Source: Ipomoea triloba
Lineage: Eukaryota; Streptophyta; Magnoliopsida; Solanales; Convolvulaceae
Direction of reading: 5' to 3'
Assembly: GCF_003576645.1 (NCBI RefSeq)
Contig: NC_044918.1
Span: 27,446,155 to 27,510,154, forward strand
Length of the DNA stretch: 64,000 bases
Shown: positions 10,795-22,100 of the stretch, one piece after another
Position numbering within the stretch: position 1 is the first letter of the stretch
Layout: each line of letters begins with the position of its first letter
Made by a program: the position numbers and the translations under genes
The notes under the pieces: generated by a model
Databases searched by the model: none
What the model was told of the DNA's origin: nothing
Seen by the model: the letters and a program-made list of their open reading frames with translations, nothing else

Positions 10795-11035
10795 GTATGA
10801 GATTAGTGAGATGGTCGGGCCAAGATTAAATGTAACACTTGTACTAGCAAATGTAATACTAAATCATGAATAAAATATTTATTACTTATATGGAAAAATA
10901 TACCGTAATACATTTTGATGTAAAAGTATTACTTTTATCGTCAAAAGTATTATATTTTTCTTTATAAATAACAAACACTTTATTCCTAAATACTATAGAG
11001 TATTACATTTGCTAGTACAAGTATAAAAATATTCA
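10795..11035. mobile_element. Old, degenerate foldback MITE copy
   Basis: The stretch carries the internal modules of the 5' cluster ('aaatgtaatactaaatcatg', 'aaaagtattac', 'gtattacattt') in inverted order, but the GTGAGAC ends are largely eroded ('gtatgagattagtgagatgg'). Confidence 0.55.
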
Positions 11036-11351
11036 AATATAATAACTAAATTGTTCAAATATTTCAAAAACAAGAAGTAAAATTTAGCAATAACGTGGTT
11101 AGGTTGGGTTGTTTTTTTATGAACAAATCATATTGTGGATCACAGATAAATGTTCATCATTTTTAATGTATTGAAAGTTCATTTTCAATTTATATACCTA
11201 AAAATGGATCTTCAATATACAAAAAATAACATTCAATGTATTAAAAATGAACTTTCAATATATTAAAAATGAATCTTATGTCAATAGTCCACCTTACAAA
11301 GTAAATCAGGATAACCATGTTTTCATTTTATCCTGCCTATATATATATATA
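11036..11351. other. AT-rich spacer
   Basis: It holds short repeats of 'aatgtattgaaagttcat' and 'ttcaatatattaaaaatgaa' type between 11165 and 11275, and a (TA)n run at 11339-11352 abutting the Tat-type LTR. No gene is seen. Confidence 0.5.
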
Positions 11352-11811
11352 TTATCAACCACGGGATGGTCGAACGGCGTGCCAACACTAACAGAAAATA
11401 ATTAAGTCTCTAGCACTATCGAAGCAGTGTTTACTCGTTTAGCCCTTTTATTATTTCGAATTGCTTAACCTTTTTCAAGGTTGAATGCCTCTATTTATAC
11501 AAGGTGAAGGGGTCTTTCCCCGTATGGTAACCCTAAACTAACATAAATATACTTGATTCCTTGCCTTATTACGCTTGATTCAACTTCTTAATACATTTTG
11601 GTCTACCATAAATATACTTGATTCCTTGTCCTCTTCATGTAATCTCTTCCACTCATTCACCCATGAGTGCCGATCGATCTCCGATTAGCTGACATGCCTC
11701 GCATTTGAGTCGACTCATACTTACGGGCGGTCTACATTAAGTCTGATCTTACTGTCTTAAGTCGTCTTTGGTCGGTCGTTCCTTCCTTCCAAGTGTTTAA
11801 CTTCTCCTTAT
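11352..11811 (-). mobile_element. Left LTR of the Tat-type element (3' LTR), recognisable part
   Basis: It is homologous to 26939-28492: both start 'tatcaaccacg(g/a)gatggt' and end with 'gtgtttaacttct'. Relative to the right LTR it lacks an internal block corresponding to about 27930-28250. A minus-strand TATA box (TATAAATAG, 11491-11499) lies at the same place as in the right LTR. The LTR probably continues rightward past 11811, but its partner is truncated there, so the inner boundary cannot be set by comparison. Confidence 0.75.
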
Positions 11812-12184
11812 CCATAATCTAATCCCTCACTTACCCGAGTTACGCGGAGCACGACTTGGGAAAATATCCCGACTACCTTCCTTAATCTTCCTTTCTGACT
11901 TGTTTATTCCTCTCCTTTTTCTGCTCGACTATTACTTCCATCCGTTCCTATTTTGATTCTTGTTACTTTCGATTTTATCAACACTTGACTTCTCTCCGGT
12001 TTACCCTATCGAGGCTCCCAAGGCTACTCCTCCCACACGTCCCATCACATGTCTAATCTCTAGTCATAAATCCCATATCCTTATCTTTTAGGGAGAAGAC
12101 AAACCTGAAACGATCACATCATCATCATGGAATGCGAGATCTCGAGTACGATTCTGCGCACGAGTTTCTAGGCATATTTCTTCT
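11812..12184. other. Probable inner part of the left LTR or 3' UTR of the Tat-type element
   Basis: Pyrimidine-rich on the plus strand ('ccttcctttctgac', 'ctctccttttctgctc'), as expected near a minus-strand polypurine tract. No ORF is seen, and no second copy in the window allows the LTR end to be drawn. Confidence 0.4.
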
Positions 12185-12193
12185 TATAAATAG
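12185..12193 (+). promoter_or_regulatory. TATA box upstream of the first opposite-strand ORF
   Basis: TATAAATAG on the plus strand, 53 bp before the ATG at 12246. The same nine bases occur at 13109-13117 before the second opposite-strand ORF, and on the minus strand inside both LTRs. Confidence 0.5.
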
Positions 12194-12245
12194 CGCAGTG
12201 TATCACTGGCTTATGCAATTTTTCGAGCTTTCTTTTGCAGGGATC

Positions 12246-12668
12246 ATGGAACCTAAAAAGGGTGCTTCTTCTTCGACTAGGAGATGCCCGTCCCCTCGGC
12301 TAGCTGATCGCGCACGGCCTGCGGAGCTGGAGAGCAAGAGGACTGCTCATGGTGAGAGACCTTCCAGAGGACCCACTAGAGGTTCTGTTTGAGGGGGAAG
12401 AGAAGTGATTGTGCCTCGCGAGCCACAACCAGAGGTGGAATCGCCCCCCAACCCTGACTATGATTCCGACTATGTGAACTTTCTGGCGGAGATTCAGAAT
12501 ATGGTCGACCGCGGTACCCCGATTGGAGCCCTTCCAGGTATCGTGCTCTTCTCAGAGAAGGTGCGCGACTATACTCCATGGGTGATCCCTGTCTCTCCAT
12601 CACGTACTTTGACTGGCACTGATGAACGCACCGCCCACCTTCCGAGGGAAAATGAGGATGAAGTCTGA
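12246..12668 (+). pseudogene. First opposite-strand ORF of the Tat-type element, one in-frame stop
   Basis: ATG at 12246 opens a frame of about 140 codons ending at 12668, broken once by TGA at 12390-12392. That TGA would be Arg (CGA) after a single C-to-T change. The predicted product is basic and Ser/Pro/Arg-rich at first, then acidic (PNPDYDSDYVNFLAEI), with no domain I recognise. A TATA box precedes it, and 'aataaaat' near 12701 could serve as a polyadenylation signal. It runs against gag-pol of its host element. Confidence 0.5.
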
Positions 12669-13108
12669 TGCAGTCCTTAGCTCGGACGTTATGTAATTAT
12701 GAATAAAATGTTTCTTCTTTGGTCGTACTCTCTTTTGCAAATAATTAATAATGCGAACCGACTTCCTTACTTATCGGCTCCTTATCTTACTTATCTCCCT
12801 TTTTTCAAGGGGTTCTCGGCGGACTCTCTGAGCCTCCACCTCGGTGATCTTATGGCTCGGATTTTGAACGGCTGACCTCTGACCACAACCTAGGATCTCT
12901 ATCTGTCATGGAACCTCTTCATCTTTCCATTTTCAAATTTTCTTTGACCATTCAACTTCCCACCTTAAATTTTCCTCTTACCTTTTTAACTTCTCCCTTA
13001 AATGTCATTTAAACTTCCCCCACATGTTTCACATCACTTCAACCATCACATCCCTTAGCCATCCATCAAATCCTCGTCACATGTCCCCATCTCCTTTTCT
13101 CGCCCGCT
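12669..13108. other. Spacer between the two opposite-strand ORFs
   Basis: Pyrimidine-rich sequence with no ORF. It contains the possible polyA signal of the first ORF (about 12701) and leads into the TATA box of the second. Confidence 0.4.
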
Positions 13109-13117
13109 TATAAATAG
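13109..13117 (+). promoter_or_regulatory. TATA box upstream of the second opposite-strand ORF
   Basis: TATAAATAG in the context 'cttataaatagcccaccc', about 220 bp before the ATG at 13337. A possible 5' UTR intron donor ('cag|gtaggt', near 13303) follows. Confidence 0.5.
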
Positions 13118-13336
13118 CCCACCCACTTTTTCACTCCTTCCTTTCACCACAGTCAAAACCGTTTCACCGTAGGCGCCTCTTCTCTTTGTCTTTTGTCTGG
13201 TTTTCGTTGCTTCCCGTCGTTTCTTCGCCATTTCCCCGTCGTTCTCCGCCGTCTTTCAATCGTTCCTCCTCCCCCATCGGCCGCCTATTCCCCTCTTTTT
13301 CAGGTAGGTCTTCAACTTCCTTCTCCTATTTTACAC

Positions 13337-15660
13337 ATGGCTTCCTCTTCTCGAACCCGTGCTGGGGTTACTCATAACCCTTCGGCTTCTACTTCTCAGC
13401 CAGTCATTTCGACTAGCGCCCCTCCTGCTAATCCCCTAAACCCGGCTCTAATTGACGCCGACTTGGCCTCACACACCGGCATTGCTTGAGATCAAGTTCG
13501 GTCTGAGGACTTGGACCCACCCATTGACTATAACTTCACTCTTTTCGCTGAAGGGCTCGATCTCATGTGGTAGCTGATGGGGCTCTCTACTGCCATTCTG
13601 GCGCCGATGAGAGGTACATCACTAATCTAGTTCCTGGAGGTTTTATCGGGATTCATTATAAGTCGGTCCACTATGGATTCCAAGTTTTCCTTCACCCCTT
13701 CTTGTCCGCTTTCTTTTGCTATTTTAGAATTCTTCCTAGGCAACTAGTCCCCCAACTCACACCGCCTCCTTACATGCTTTCTAACCGTGCGTGATAGACT
13801 CGGTCTTCCTCCCAACGTTTATCTCTTCAACCAACTCTTCCGAATCTCAAAGGTGGGCAATCCTGCCCTGGGATTCATTGAGATTTCTCATAGGAGAGGT
13901 TACCGCATATTGGCCGGTCTGTCCGACTCTCTGAAGTAGTAGAAGAGGGAGTTCTTTTTTGTCCATCCTGCCCTTCCCCTTGATGCTTTTGACTTTCCTA
14001 CCATCTGGGTTCCTTATTTTTTCCGCTTGACCAAGATGCCGCCTTGTGATGCGGAGACAACCAAGTTTGTGGCCATGCTGAAGGGCATGTAGTCAATCCC
14101 AGCCAACCGCTGGTCTCGTCTGAAGGCACTCGATATGCCAGCTTGCTGCCTAAAGGGGCGACTACCACAGGCTCCTTGCATTATTTCTTTTTTTTTTTTC
14201 CAAATACTTCTTCTATTCATATGTTTTTTCAGGGAACGATGACTTTGAGAACTCTTCTGAGGAGGCCATTGCGGAAGTTGAAGCCAACGCTGAAGTTGGT
14301 GATGAGGGCCAAGACGCCCCTGTTGAAATCTACTCTTCCTCTTCCGACTCCCAAGGCTCGTCGGAAGAGATGGCCGATCGTCGCGCTAGCCACCAAGCTC
14401 ATCTCAAATCCCGAGCTTCTGCTGCCGACAAGGGCAAAGCCCCATCCTCCGCCTCAACTACTCCGAATCCGTCTCTGAAGGCTCCCCATCCGCAAACCCC
14501 TTTGATTATTGGGGCGAGTCCGACTGCTATTGTCACTCACCTCCCAATCAACAACCTCGTCAGTAAACCACCGGCTCCAAATGGCCTTCTAACTCGGCCA
14601 CTGCCACTGCCTCTAAGAAGATCAAACTCGGCCTAGAGGCTTCTGCTGACGACGATGTTGTCAGGGGGATGTTTCCCGTCTTCAACTGGTTGGAACATGT
14701 GATCTTCTCCAGGGATCAAAAGTCCTTGGAAGATGCTAACGCCATCTGGGTTCTCTAGTCGGCTGCCTTCCACAACTACTAGGTAATTATCTATTTTCTC
14801 TAACACTCTTCCTTCGCATATTTAGTCTAACCTTCTTACCTTTTCAGGCACAAATGGCTCATGCCGAGCTTCGTGGCAGGCTCAAGCCAATGATGGCAGA
14901 CTCGGAGTCCCTCCAGTCGATCAAGGCTGCCCATACCAAGGCGGTCGAGGAGTTAGACTTGAAGATCACCAAGCTAGAAACTACGATGGAAATAGAGCGC
15001 AAAAATGCTGAATGCTTGGCGTGAGAAAAGACGACTGCTCGCCAAGATGCAATGACCGAGTACAATAACTCAAATGCTTTCTAGGAGGAAGCGATGGCTT
15101 GAGCTCGGCTGCATCTAAAGGAGTTGGCTAAAGAATGGCTGGTGACTCTAGAGGGAAAGCAGTTGCATACCGACATGGGAGAGGAGGACTACCACGCTAG
15201 CTATCAGGACGCATAAAAAGAGATCTATGAGCTCTTCAGGTTCAAGATCCAAAATTTACTCCTGAGGGTAGAGGTCTTCCTGCTTGGCTGGCCTACTATG
15301 TGCCTAGGGTAGACATTCCAGCTACCCTCGCACGCAACTAGGGGGCCGAGGACACTGAAAGAATCACCTCGGGGAGCACAGACAGCACCAAGATCCCGAT
15401 GGATTCTGCTTACTTGGACTCGGTTGCTAACCTTGCCGCTCTGGCTGGTATTGATCGTGCCCCAGTTCCCACTCTTTCTGATGTGGGCCAAGGGGCTACC
15501 GTTGTCTTGGAAGAGGAGGATCAGTCGGCGCTCTTCAGCTCAACCGCCGTCGCTCTAACAACTCGAATCGTTCCAAGCCTACTGGACCAATGGAAGGTGA
15601 GACCGTCGGAGTCCCTCAGTTCGAATCTTAATTGGCCCGACTATTTTTTTTTTTTTTTTG
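13337..15660 (+). pseudogene. Second opposite-strand ORF of the Tat-type element (gypsy-associated protein), decayed
   Basis: The segments translate to a protein resembling the plant 'putative gypsy-type transposon' family (Transposase_28-like). It has a conserved region around 13567-13790 (VPGGF, LHPFLSAFF), a region at 13800-14090 (LPPNVYLFNQLF, RGYRILAG, FFRLTKMP), an acidic Ser-rich linker, and a helical, probably coiled-coil tail near 14850-15250 (ELDLKITKLE). It reads opposite to gag-pol. Two intron-like segments with plus-strand signals are visible: a pyrimidine tract plus CAG acceptor at about 14233, and gtaatt...ttttcag at about 14782-14847. Many in-frame stops occur (e.g. 13487, 15022, 15082, 15102, 15215), mostly TAG/TGA/TAA where CAG, CGA or CAA fits. 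Function is unknown. Family assignment is from memory of the fold region. Confidence 0.55.
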
Positions 15661-16004
15661 TTTTTGTTTCTACTTGCCCTGTAATAGCGATAGGGCTTTT
15701 GAATTAATGAACTATTTCTTTCGCTTTCATCATGCAAAATTCTACTAAGCTTGAACGGTCGGTCTATTCTTTCCAATTGACCTTTACTCTAGCTGGTTCA
15801 CTCGCTCCAAACTTGAAATCCGCATTTTTTGACGACTACCGGTGGAAAGTTCCCCAGACCTTGCTAAACCATTCGGATCTCTTCTCTAACTCGTTTTTCC
15901 ACGAGTCGTCCATGCCCAATCCTTGTTTTAAAATTTGCCATCTCTTTACTTCTAGCCCACCTTGCTCCGAGTTGAGCTAACTCCTTTGCTTTTGCCTTGG
16001 ATTC
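15661..16004. other. Non-coding stretch between the second opposite-strand ORF and integrase
   Basis: It contains a T-rich run (about 15643-15665) and pyrimidine-rich sequence. ORFs through it are short and unsupported. Confidence 0.4.
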
Positions 16005-16172
16005 GCGCCATTTGGAGGTTGGCGGACCACCCGACTTTCACCTTACACCCGCGCTATTTGGAGGGTGGCAGGCCACCCAACTTTCACCTTAACCCGCGCC
16101 ATTTGGAGGTTGGCGGACCACCCGGCTTTCGCCTTAACCAGCGCCATTTGGAGGCTGGCAGACCACCCTTAA
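16005..16172. repeat. Four-copy 45/46-bp tandem repeat
   Basis: Units begin 'gcgc(c/t)atttggagg' at 16005, 16051, 16096 and 16141 (periods 46, 45 and 45). Each contains an 'accacccgactttcacctta'-like segment. They lie between the end of integrase and the opposite-strand ORF. Because 45 is a multiple of 3, one frame reads as a degenerate 15-residue repeat, but nothing supports its translation. Confidence 0.9.
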
Positions 16173-16282
16173 CTCCTTTGGTAAATTGAACTAATCTTTA
16201 TTACTCTAAAATATTCAAATTACATGTTTTTCATCTTTACACGAAATATGGACCTTTCGACTGTTACCATACTAGAGACCTT

Positions 16283-17379
16283 TTAGCCCTGTTGAAAAAA
16301 CTTCTTGAGGTGAGAAGTGTTCCATATCTTATCCACCGGCCGACTGTGCATGGTCTCTAACAGGTAGGTCCTTGGCCTGACCACCCCATCTATGCGATAT
16401 GGCCCTTCCCATTTCTTGGCAAACTTCCCTCCTTCAATAGGTCGGCTTGCAACCCAACTTCTAAGCACCAGGTCTCCTTTAAGGAAATACCTAGGCTTGG
16501 CCCACTTGTCTTGGTACCTCTTGATCGATCTCAGATACTTGGCCATTCTGCGTAGTGCCACGTCCCTTCTTTCCTCCAGGAAGTTCTTCTCAACTTGCAT
16601 GTTTTCCTCATTCTCCTCATCAGCATAATGCATCACTCGCTAACTTGGCTTTAGTACCTCAATGGGCACTTTAGCTTCAAACCCGTATGCTAAGGAAAAC
16701 ATGGTTTCACCAGTCACCCTTCGAGGAGTCGTGTGGTAGGCCCATAGCACACTCTCTAACTCGTTCACCAACTTCCCCCGAGATCACGTAACTTTTTTCG
16801 GATCCCATCTGTGATGGTGCGATTGATGTTCTCGACCTACCCGTTTGCTTGGGGGTAGGACACAGACATCTTGGTGTGCCGGATTTGGAATTGCTGGCAA
16901 AATTCGGTGAACGGTCGACAATCAAATTGTCGCCCATTATCACTAACAAGGTGCTCGGGTATGACGAAATGGTAGATTACATTACTCCACAAGAATCGCG
17001 TGGTTCAACTTCCACCCACTTGGTGAAACAGACAATTGCGACTATGCAAAATTTATATTGCCCTGGCGCTAAAGGTAGAGGACCTGGCGAATGGGATAGC
17101 AGTCGTGACGGGAGTATAGAAGGAAGCCAGCCTCGTCTCCTTTCTAGCAAAGGCTTGGCAGACAGTGCATTTTGCCACTTTCCTTATGCAGTCACCAACC
17201 ATAGTTGGCCAATAATATCCTTGTATTACTAGCTTTCGGGCTAGGGTATGGGCGCCTTGGTGAGTTGAGTAGACCCCTTGATGCACTTCTTCCATCACCT
17301 TTTCGGCATCGTCGGGAAATAAACACAACAAGAGCGACCCCCTGAAAAACCGTTTGTATAGCAAACCATTCTCCATCAC
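16283..17379 (-). pseudogene. Integrase of the Tat-type element, broken
   Basis: From right to left it shows a zinc-binding HHCC region (HQGVYSTHQGAH... then CTVCQ), a damaged catalytic core (FTKWVEVEP, LVSDNG, PQANG) and a C-terminal region (KRYQDKWAKPRYF, GDLVLRS, WEGPYRI). The part expected to hold the first catalytic Asp is missing, and the residues before FTKW differ from the usual D-Y. Several stops and at least two frame changes occur between 16637 and 17053. The stop at 16283 is the natural end of pol. Confidence 0.8.
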
Positions 17380-17580
17380 ATAAGACGGTGCCCGTCTCTT
17401 AATCTTGGCCGCCTATATCGAGTTATCAGGTAGTTTGGCATTTTCCTTGCACCTACGCAGGTCTTCCAACCATGCAGCCCCCGAGCTAATCACTCGAACC
17501 TCGTTCCCTTTCTCGGTTCGACTTTGATGACTGATTAATTTCACAGCCTCCTTATCGACGATCTGACCTTCTATGCTTGG

Positions 17581-19186
17581 TTACTCGATGATCTCTTTCT
17601 GGCAAATGCGGATCAAGTAATCCGGAACTCCACCCAACTTCATTTTGGACAAGACGTCCGCCTCTGAAAGCTCTAGGAACATGGTCAATTTCATAAGCTT
17701 CAACTCCCTTAGGAGTTTCTCAGTCACTTCTTTGTATTGCTTTAGTTTCTCCCCTTTAGTTTCATAGGACCTTTTCAGCTGTCCAACCACAAGACGAGAG
17801 TCGGTTCGAATGCGCAGCTTACTAATCCCTAGGGCTTTGGCCAATCGCAATCCTCTCAGGACTGCCTCATATTTCGCCTCATTATTTGATGTTTTGAATA
17901 TATATTCCAAAGCATAGTATAATCGGAATCCTTCCGGGGTTGTTAGCATGATCCCTCCCCAATAATGCTTTTTACTCGACGCCCCGTCTGCTTGCATTTC
18001 CCACCAACCTTCCAACTCAGGGGTATCTACGCTGTGCAATTGGCTATGAATTCGGTCAAAACTTGAGCTTTGATAACTGGTCGAGGCTGATATTCGATAC
18101 CATACTATGTAAGTTCCATAGCCCATTTTACCAATCGATCAGACGAAGTCAGATTCCTGAGTAAAATAGCCAAAGGTTGGTCTGTTAGGACTCGGATGGG
18201 GTGCGCTTAAAAATATGGGACCAAGTTCCTGGATGTGACTATCAATACATAGACCACTTTTTTCAAGTGGTGAATAGCGGATCTCGGTAGCTTTCAAAGC
18301 CCTGCTAACATAGTAGATTGGTCGCTGCACCTTGTCCTCCACTCGCACGAGCACTGAGCTTACAGCCTTTTAAGAAGCTGCTAAGTAAAGGTACAGGGTC
18401 TCTCCTTCCTCGGGCTTAGATAAGAGAGGAGGGGAGAGCAAATATTGCTTGAGGCCTTCGAAAGCGGTCTGATAGTCGCTCGTCTAAACGAATCCCTCTC
18501 GAGCTTTCAAGGCATCGAAGAACAGAAGAGATCGATTGGCCGACTTAGAGAGATATTGGTTCAGCGTTGCCAATCGACCGATCAAGCGCTGCAACTCCTT
18601 GATCGTCCTGGGTGGCTACATGTCAAAGACAACCCTTTTCTTTTCAGGGTTTGGCTCGATCCTTCGCCGAGTTACCATGTATCCCAAGAACTTCCCACCT
18701 TGAACTGCAAAAGCACACTTTTTGGCATTTAGCCTCAGATTGTATTTCTCCATGACTTGGAAACCGGTAGCCAAGTCGGTCGCATAGCTATCCTCCTTCA
18801 TACTCTTTACCAACATATCATCTACATACGCTCCCATCGATTTTCCTAACAGATCTTTGAACAAGTGAGCCAGCATTTGGGTATAGGTCGCACTAGAGTT
18901 TTTTAATCCGAATGGCAGGACTCGGTAGCAATAAACTTCATCTGGGGCAACTAAAGTAGTTTTCTCCTCATTTTCCGAGTGCATAAAAATCTAATGATAG
19001 CGTCGAAAGGCGTCCATGCATGTAAGTAAAGCGCACCCGACCGTTTCATCCACCATCTGATCGATGCAGGGAAGGGGAAACGGGTCCTTGGGGCAGGCTT
19101 TGTTCAAATCCGTGTAGTTGACACACATCCTCCAAGCTGGGGGCTTTGGAACCAGTACTACATTAGCCAACCACTTGGGGTATTTA
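17581..19186 (-). pseudogene. Reverse transcriptase and RNase H of the Tat-type element, truncated
   Basis: RT motifs: YPKWLANVVLV, NKACPKDPFPLP, LPFGLKNSSATYTQM and the catalytic YVDDMLVKS (within 18616-19206). RNase H follows at 17581-18126 with DGASS, SNNEAKYEA and IRTDSRLVVGQL. A TAG at 18991-18993 interrupts RT where CAG fits, and further stops lie at 18613 and in the connection region. The N-terminal part of RT (roughly 70-80 codons between the protease tail and YPKW) is absent, and a solo LTR now sits at that point. Confidence 0.85.
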
Positions 19187-22100
19187 TGTAACACCCCAAT
19201 TTTCAACTCTTACATTAATTACAAATCAATATTCATATGCTGCGGAAGCTTACATCTTATCAGCAGAAAACTGGGTGCTACCGCCACACCTAGAGTGAAT
19301 TCTATCACCTCTTTGACAAACTCCACTCTAAGTGCACAGGCTAAACTTACAACATTAACAACAATCCTTGTCTACATCAAAGAGTAGATCCCAACCTGCA
19401 CTTCCATCCTATTTAGAGCTCATCGGCTACAGGAGTCCACACTAAACTGCATCTGATAAGAACACATTGAAGTGCAGTTAGCGCGACGGCTAAGTAAGGA
19501 TATCCGTTGTCACTTAAAAGTAGACAAAGGTTTGAAAACACGCATAAAAGAATTTTGGTAACTTGTACCCAATTGATGAGATTTCACCTGCAAATAAGTT
19601 AACAATAAAGACTTTGCATAAAAAAAGAGTTTAGTGAAGCAACATCCACCTGTCCCGTAAGACAAAATCATTTCTTTCTCAGCTTTAAAACTTCCTTAGT
19701 TTCATAAGGAAATTCTCATCACTTTTCACTTTTCAAAGAGAGATCACCCACAACCTTTGGGTATTTTCACTTTTCACCATCTCTTTTCCGTAGCTACAGC
19801 GTAACTACATTCATATTTCGAAATCCACTTGGTCCTAGATAGAAAGTGTGAAGCCTCTGGAGTATTCTTTCTCCACTTTTGACTGACCACTTGGATCGTT
19901 CAACTCGGGTTCAGTGGTCATCGCCCGGTCTAATACTGATCCCCTGGACTTATAGGAGCGTTAGAATGATTCCTAGCTAGCCTCACTAGGTTCATAAGAA
20001 CGACTCCTACCCGAAAATAGAGTTACTATACTTAAGTGTGCACACCCCCGCAGGAGACCCTTTTCCTTCCGGGTGATATAGTACTCGGCGAATAGACTTC
20101 GCCCACAACAGTATGAACTGGTCATACAATAACATAACCACCATACGAGAAAGGCACTTTAAGCTCTTTATCCCGTAGGCTACAAGACAAGGTCCTTCAC
20201 CACTTTTACTAGAACGAAGGGTTTGAAAACATTTTCCTTCCTTCAGTTTTCTTACTCAAATCATTTCTTTTGGACATATTTCACAATTGAGTCCAATACT
20301 TAAAATTGGCTACCTCATTAGCCCCTGAAGGATTTTCAAAACACTTTCAGCACCCGCAGGCTTTTCAAACATCATTTTCTCATCAATCAAGTGAGGTACA
20401 CACTCACTAAAAAAATGGTATTTGCCTCAAAAATAAGGTTTTGACAACCTATATACCAAAATAGCGTACGTTTTTCAACGTAAGTTTTATAAACATTTTT
20501 ACTTGCCCAAAGGCTTTTCAACATAGTTCCCAAAACCATTTTGGAAGAAAGCACCTCTGAACATAAGCTGGACACACATCGGATACTTATGTATTCTACT
20601 AACACTACATATATCCATTCTCAATACTATTATTATAATAGTACGAACCCATAGTCAATCATTTATGAATCAATCGATTCATAGCACCATTAATATTAAC
20701 ATCCTTAACCTTGTTCCTTATCAAGAATTTCTGTCCCTATTACAATCCAATCATCATCGGTGATCCATAATCACGGTTCCACCATTAACTACTAATAGAT
20801 AGTTGTCCTTTTCACTATCGTCATCAACAACTTCCACTATCATTAACACCATTATAACTTAAGGAAATCACACATCCATAATCGATACTTAGTCACCCAT
20901 AATCCAACAATTGACCTTAATCACTCTTAAGCATTAATTATTGTCATTAGTAACTACTAACCTTGTAATCCATCATCGACAACAAGTCAACAACATTATA
21001 ACATCATTATCAAGCCATCGAAAGCATTAACACCATTAGATCGTAACTTGAGGTAAAGTCATTACCTAACCATAATCCAAAGTCGTTCAACAACTATTTC
21101 CTCAAAATTCACCATATACAATCTTTATCTCAATATTTTCATATAACAATTTCCTTAATAAACATCGTAATATCATCACCACTCAAAACTCCTTTAAACC
21201 ATAGTATCTTTACCAAAGAGATATTTTAAATCCTCAAGTAAACACCAACAATCCCCAAAAATAAGAATCACTTCCAAGTTCTTAAAATAATAACCAAAGA
21301 GAGAATTCCAACCTCTCCAAATAAATTCTAAAAGAGTAATTCCAATCTTTCAACATAACCACCAAATAGAGAGTATTGCCCATAACAAAGATCTCACAAT
21401 AATCACCAAAGATAATCCTTCAAATAATTAGTCCCACCTTGATAATATATTAATTACCATTCCGTCTATTCATCCAGTCATTAAACCTTAATAACTATTA
21501 TCAGTCCTTAATCACTATAATTAGAGCTTAATCACCTCCTGAACTCCACTGTTAATCCATCATTAATTACTAAGTCCTTAATTAAGTTCTAATTACTATC
21601 TATGATCATTACAATCATCAGTAATATCCATCCTAACTTTATCACCATTTCATAACCCATGTATCAACATGTTATAACATCATCATCATTCTCATAACCT
21701 CTTAGGTTCATTACAACCCCATCATCTAAACATCAATAATAATAATCAAAGCTTATACAATTTGATCTTACTCTCGAACCTACTGGACTCCACTGGACGC
21801 GCAGTGGACGCGCGTCCAGGGCCGCGTCCAACACGTTCCGCCTATTCTGGACAGTAATTCAGCTTGGCGCAGTCCGAAAGATTGAGGCTGTAAAAATAGT
21901 TCTCGAACTCTTTTTCACTTGAAATTTTTATGGTAGAACCCCAACTCATAGTACTTGATGTCCATAAAAAGTTTTGGTCATTTTGGTTCGCGAATAAACA
22001 CAGAAAATTCCATTTTTGCCCTTGGCAGTGTGCTGTCCGGAATTTTTCTCTCTCTGGACCAGTTTTGGAGAAAAATTCGAAAACCATACTTATACTACTC

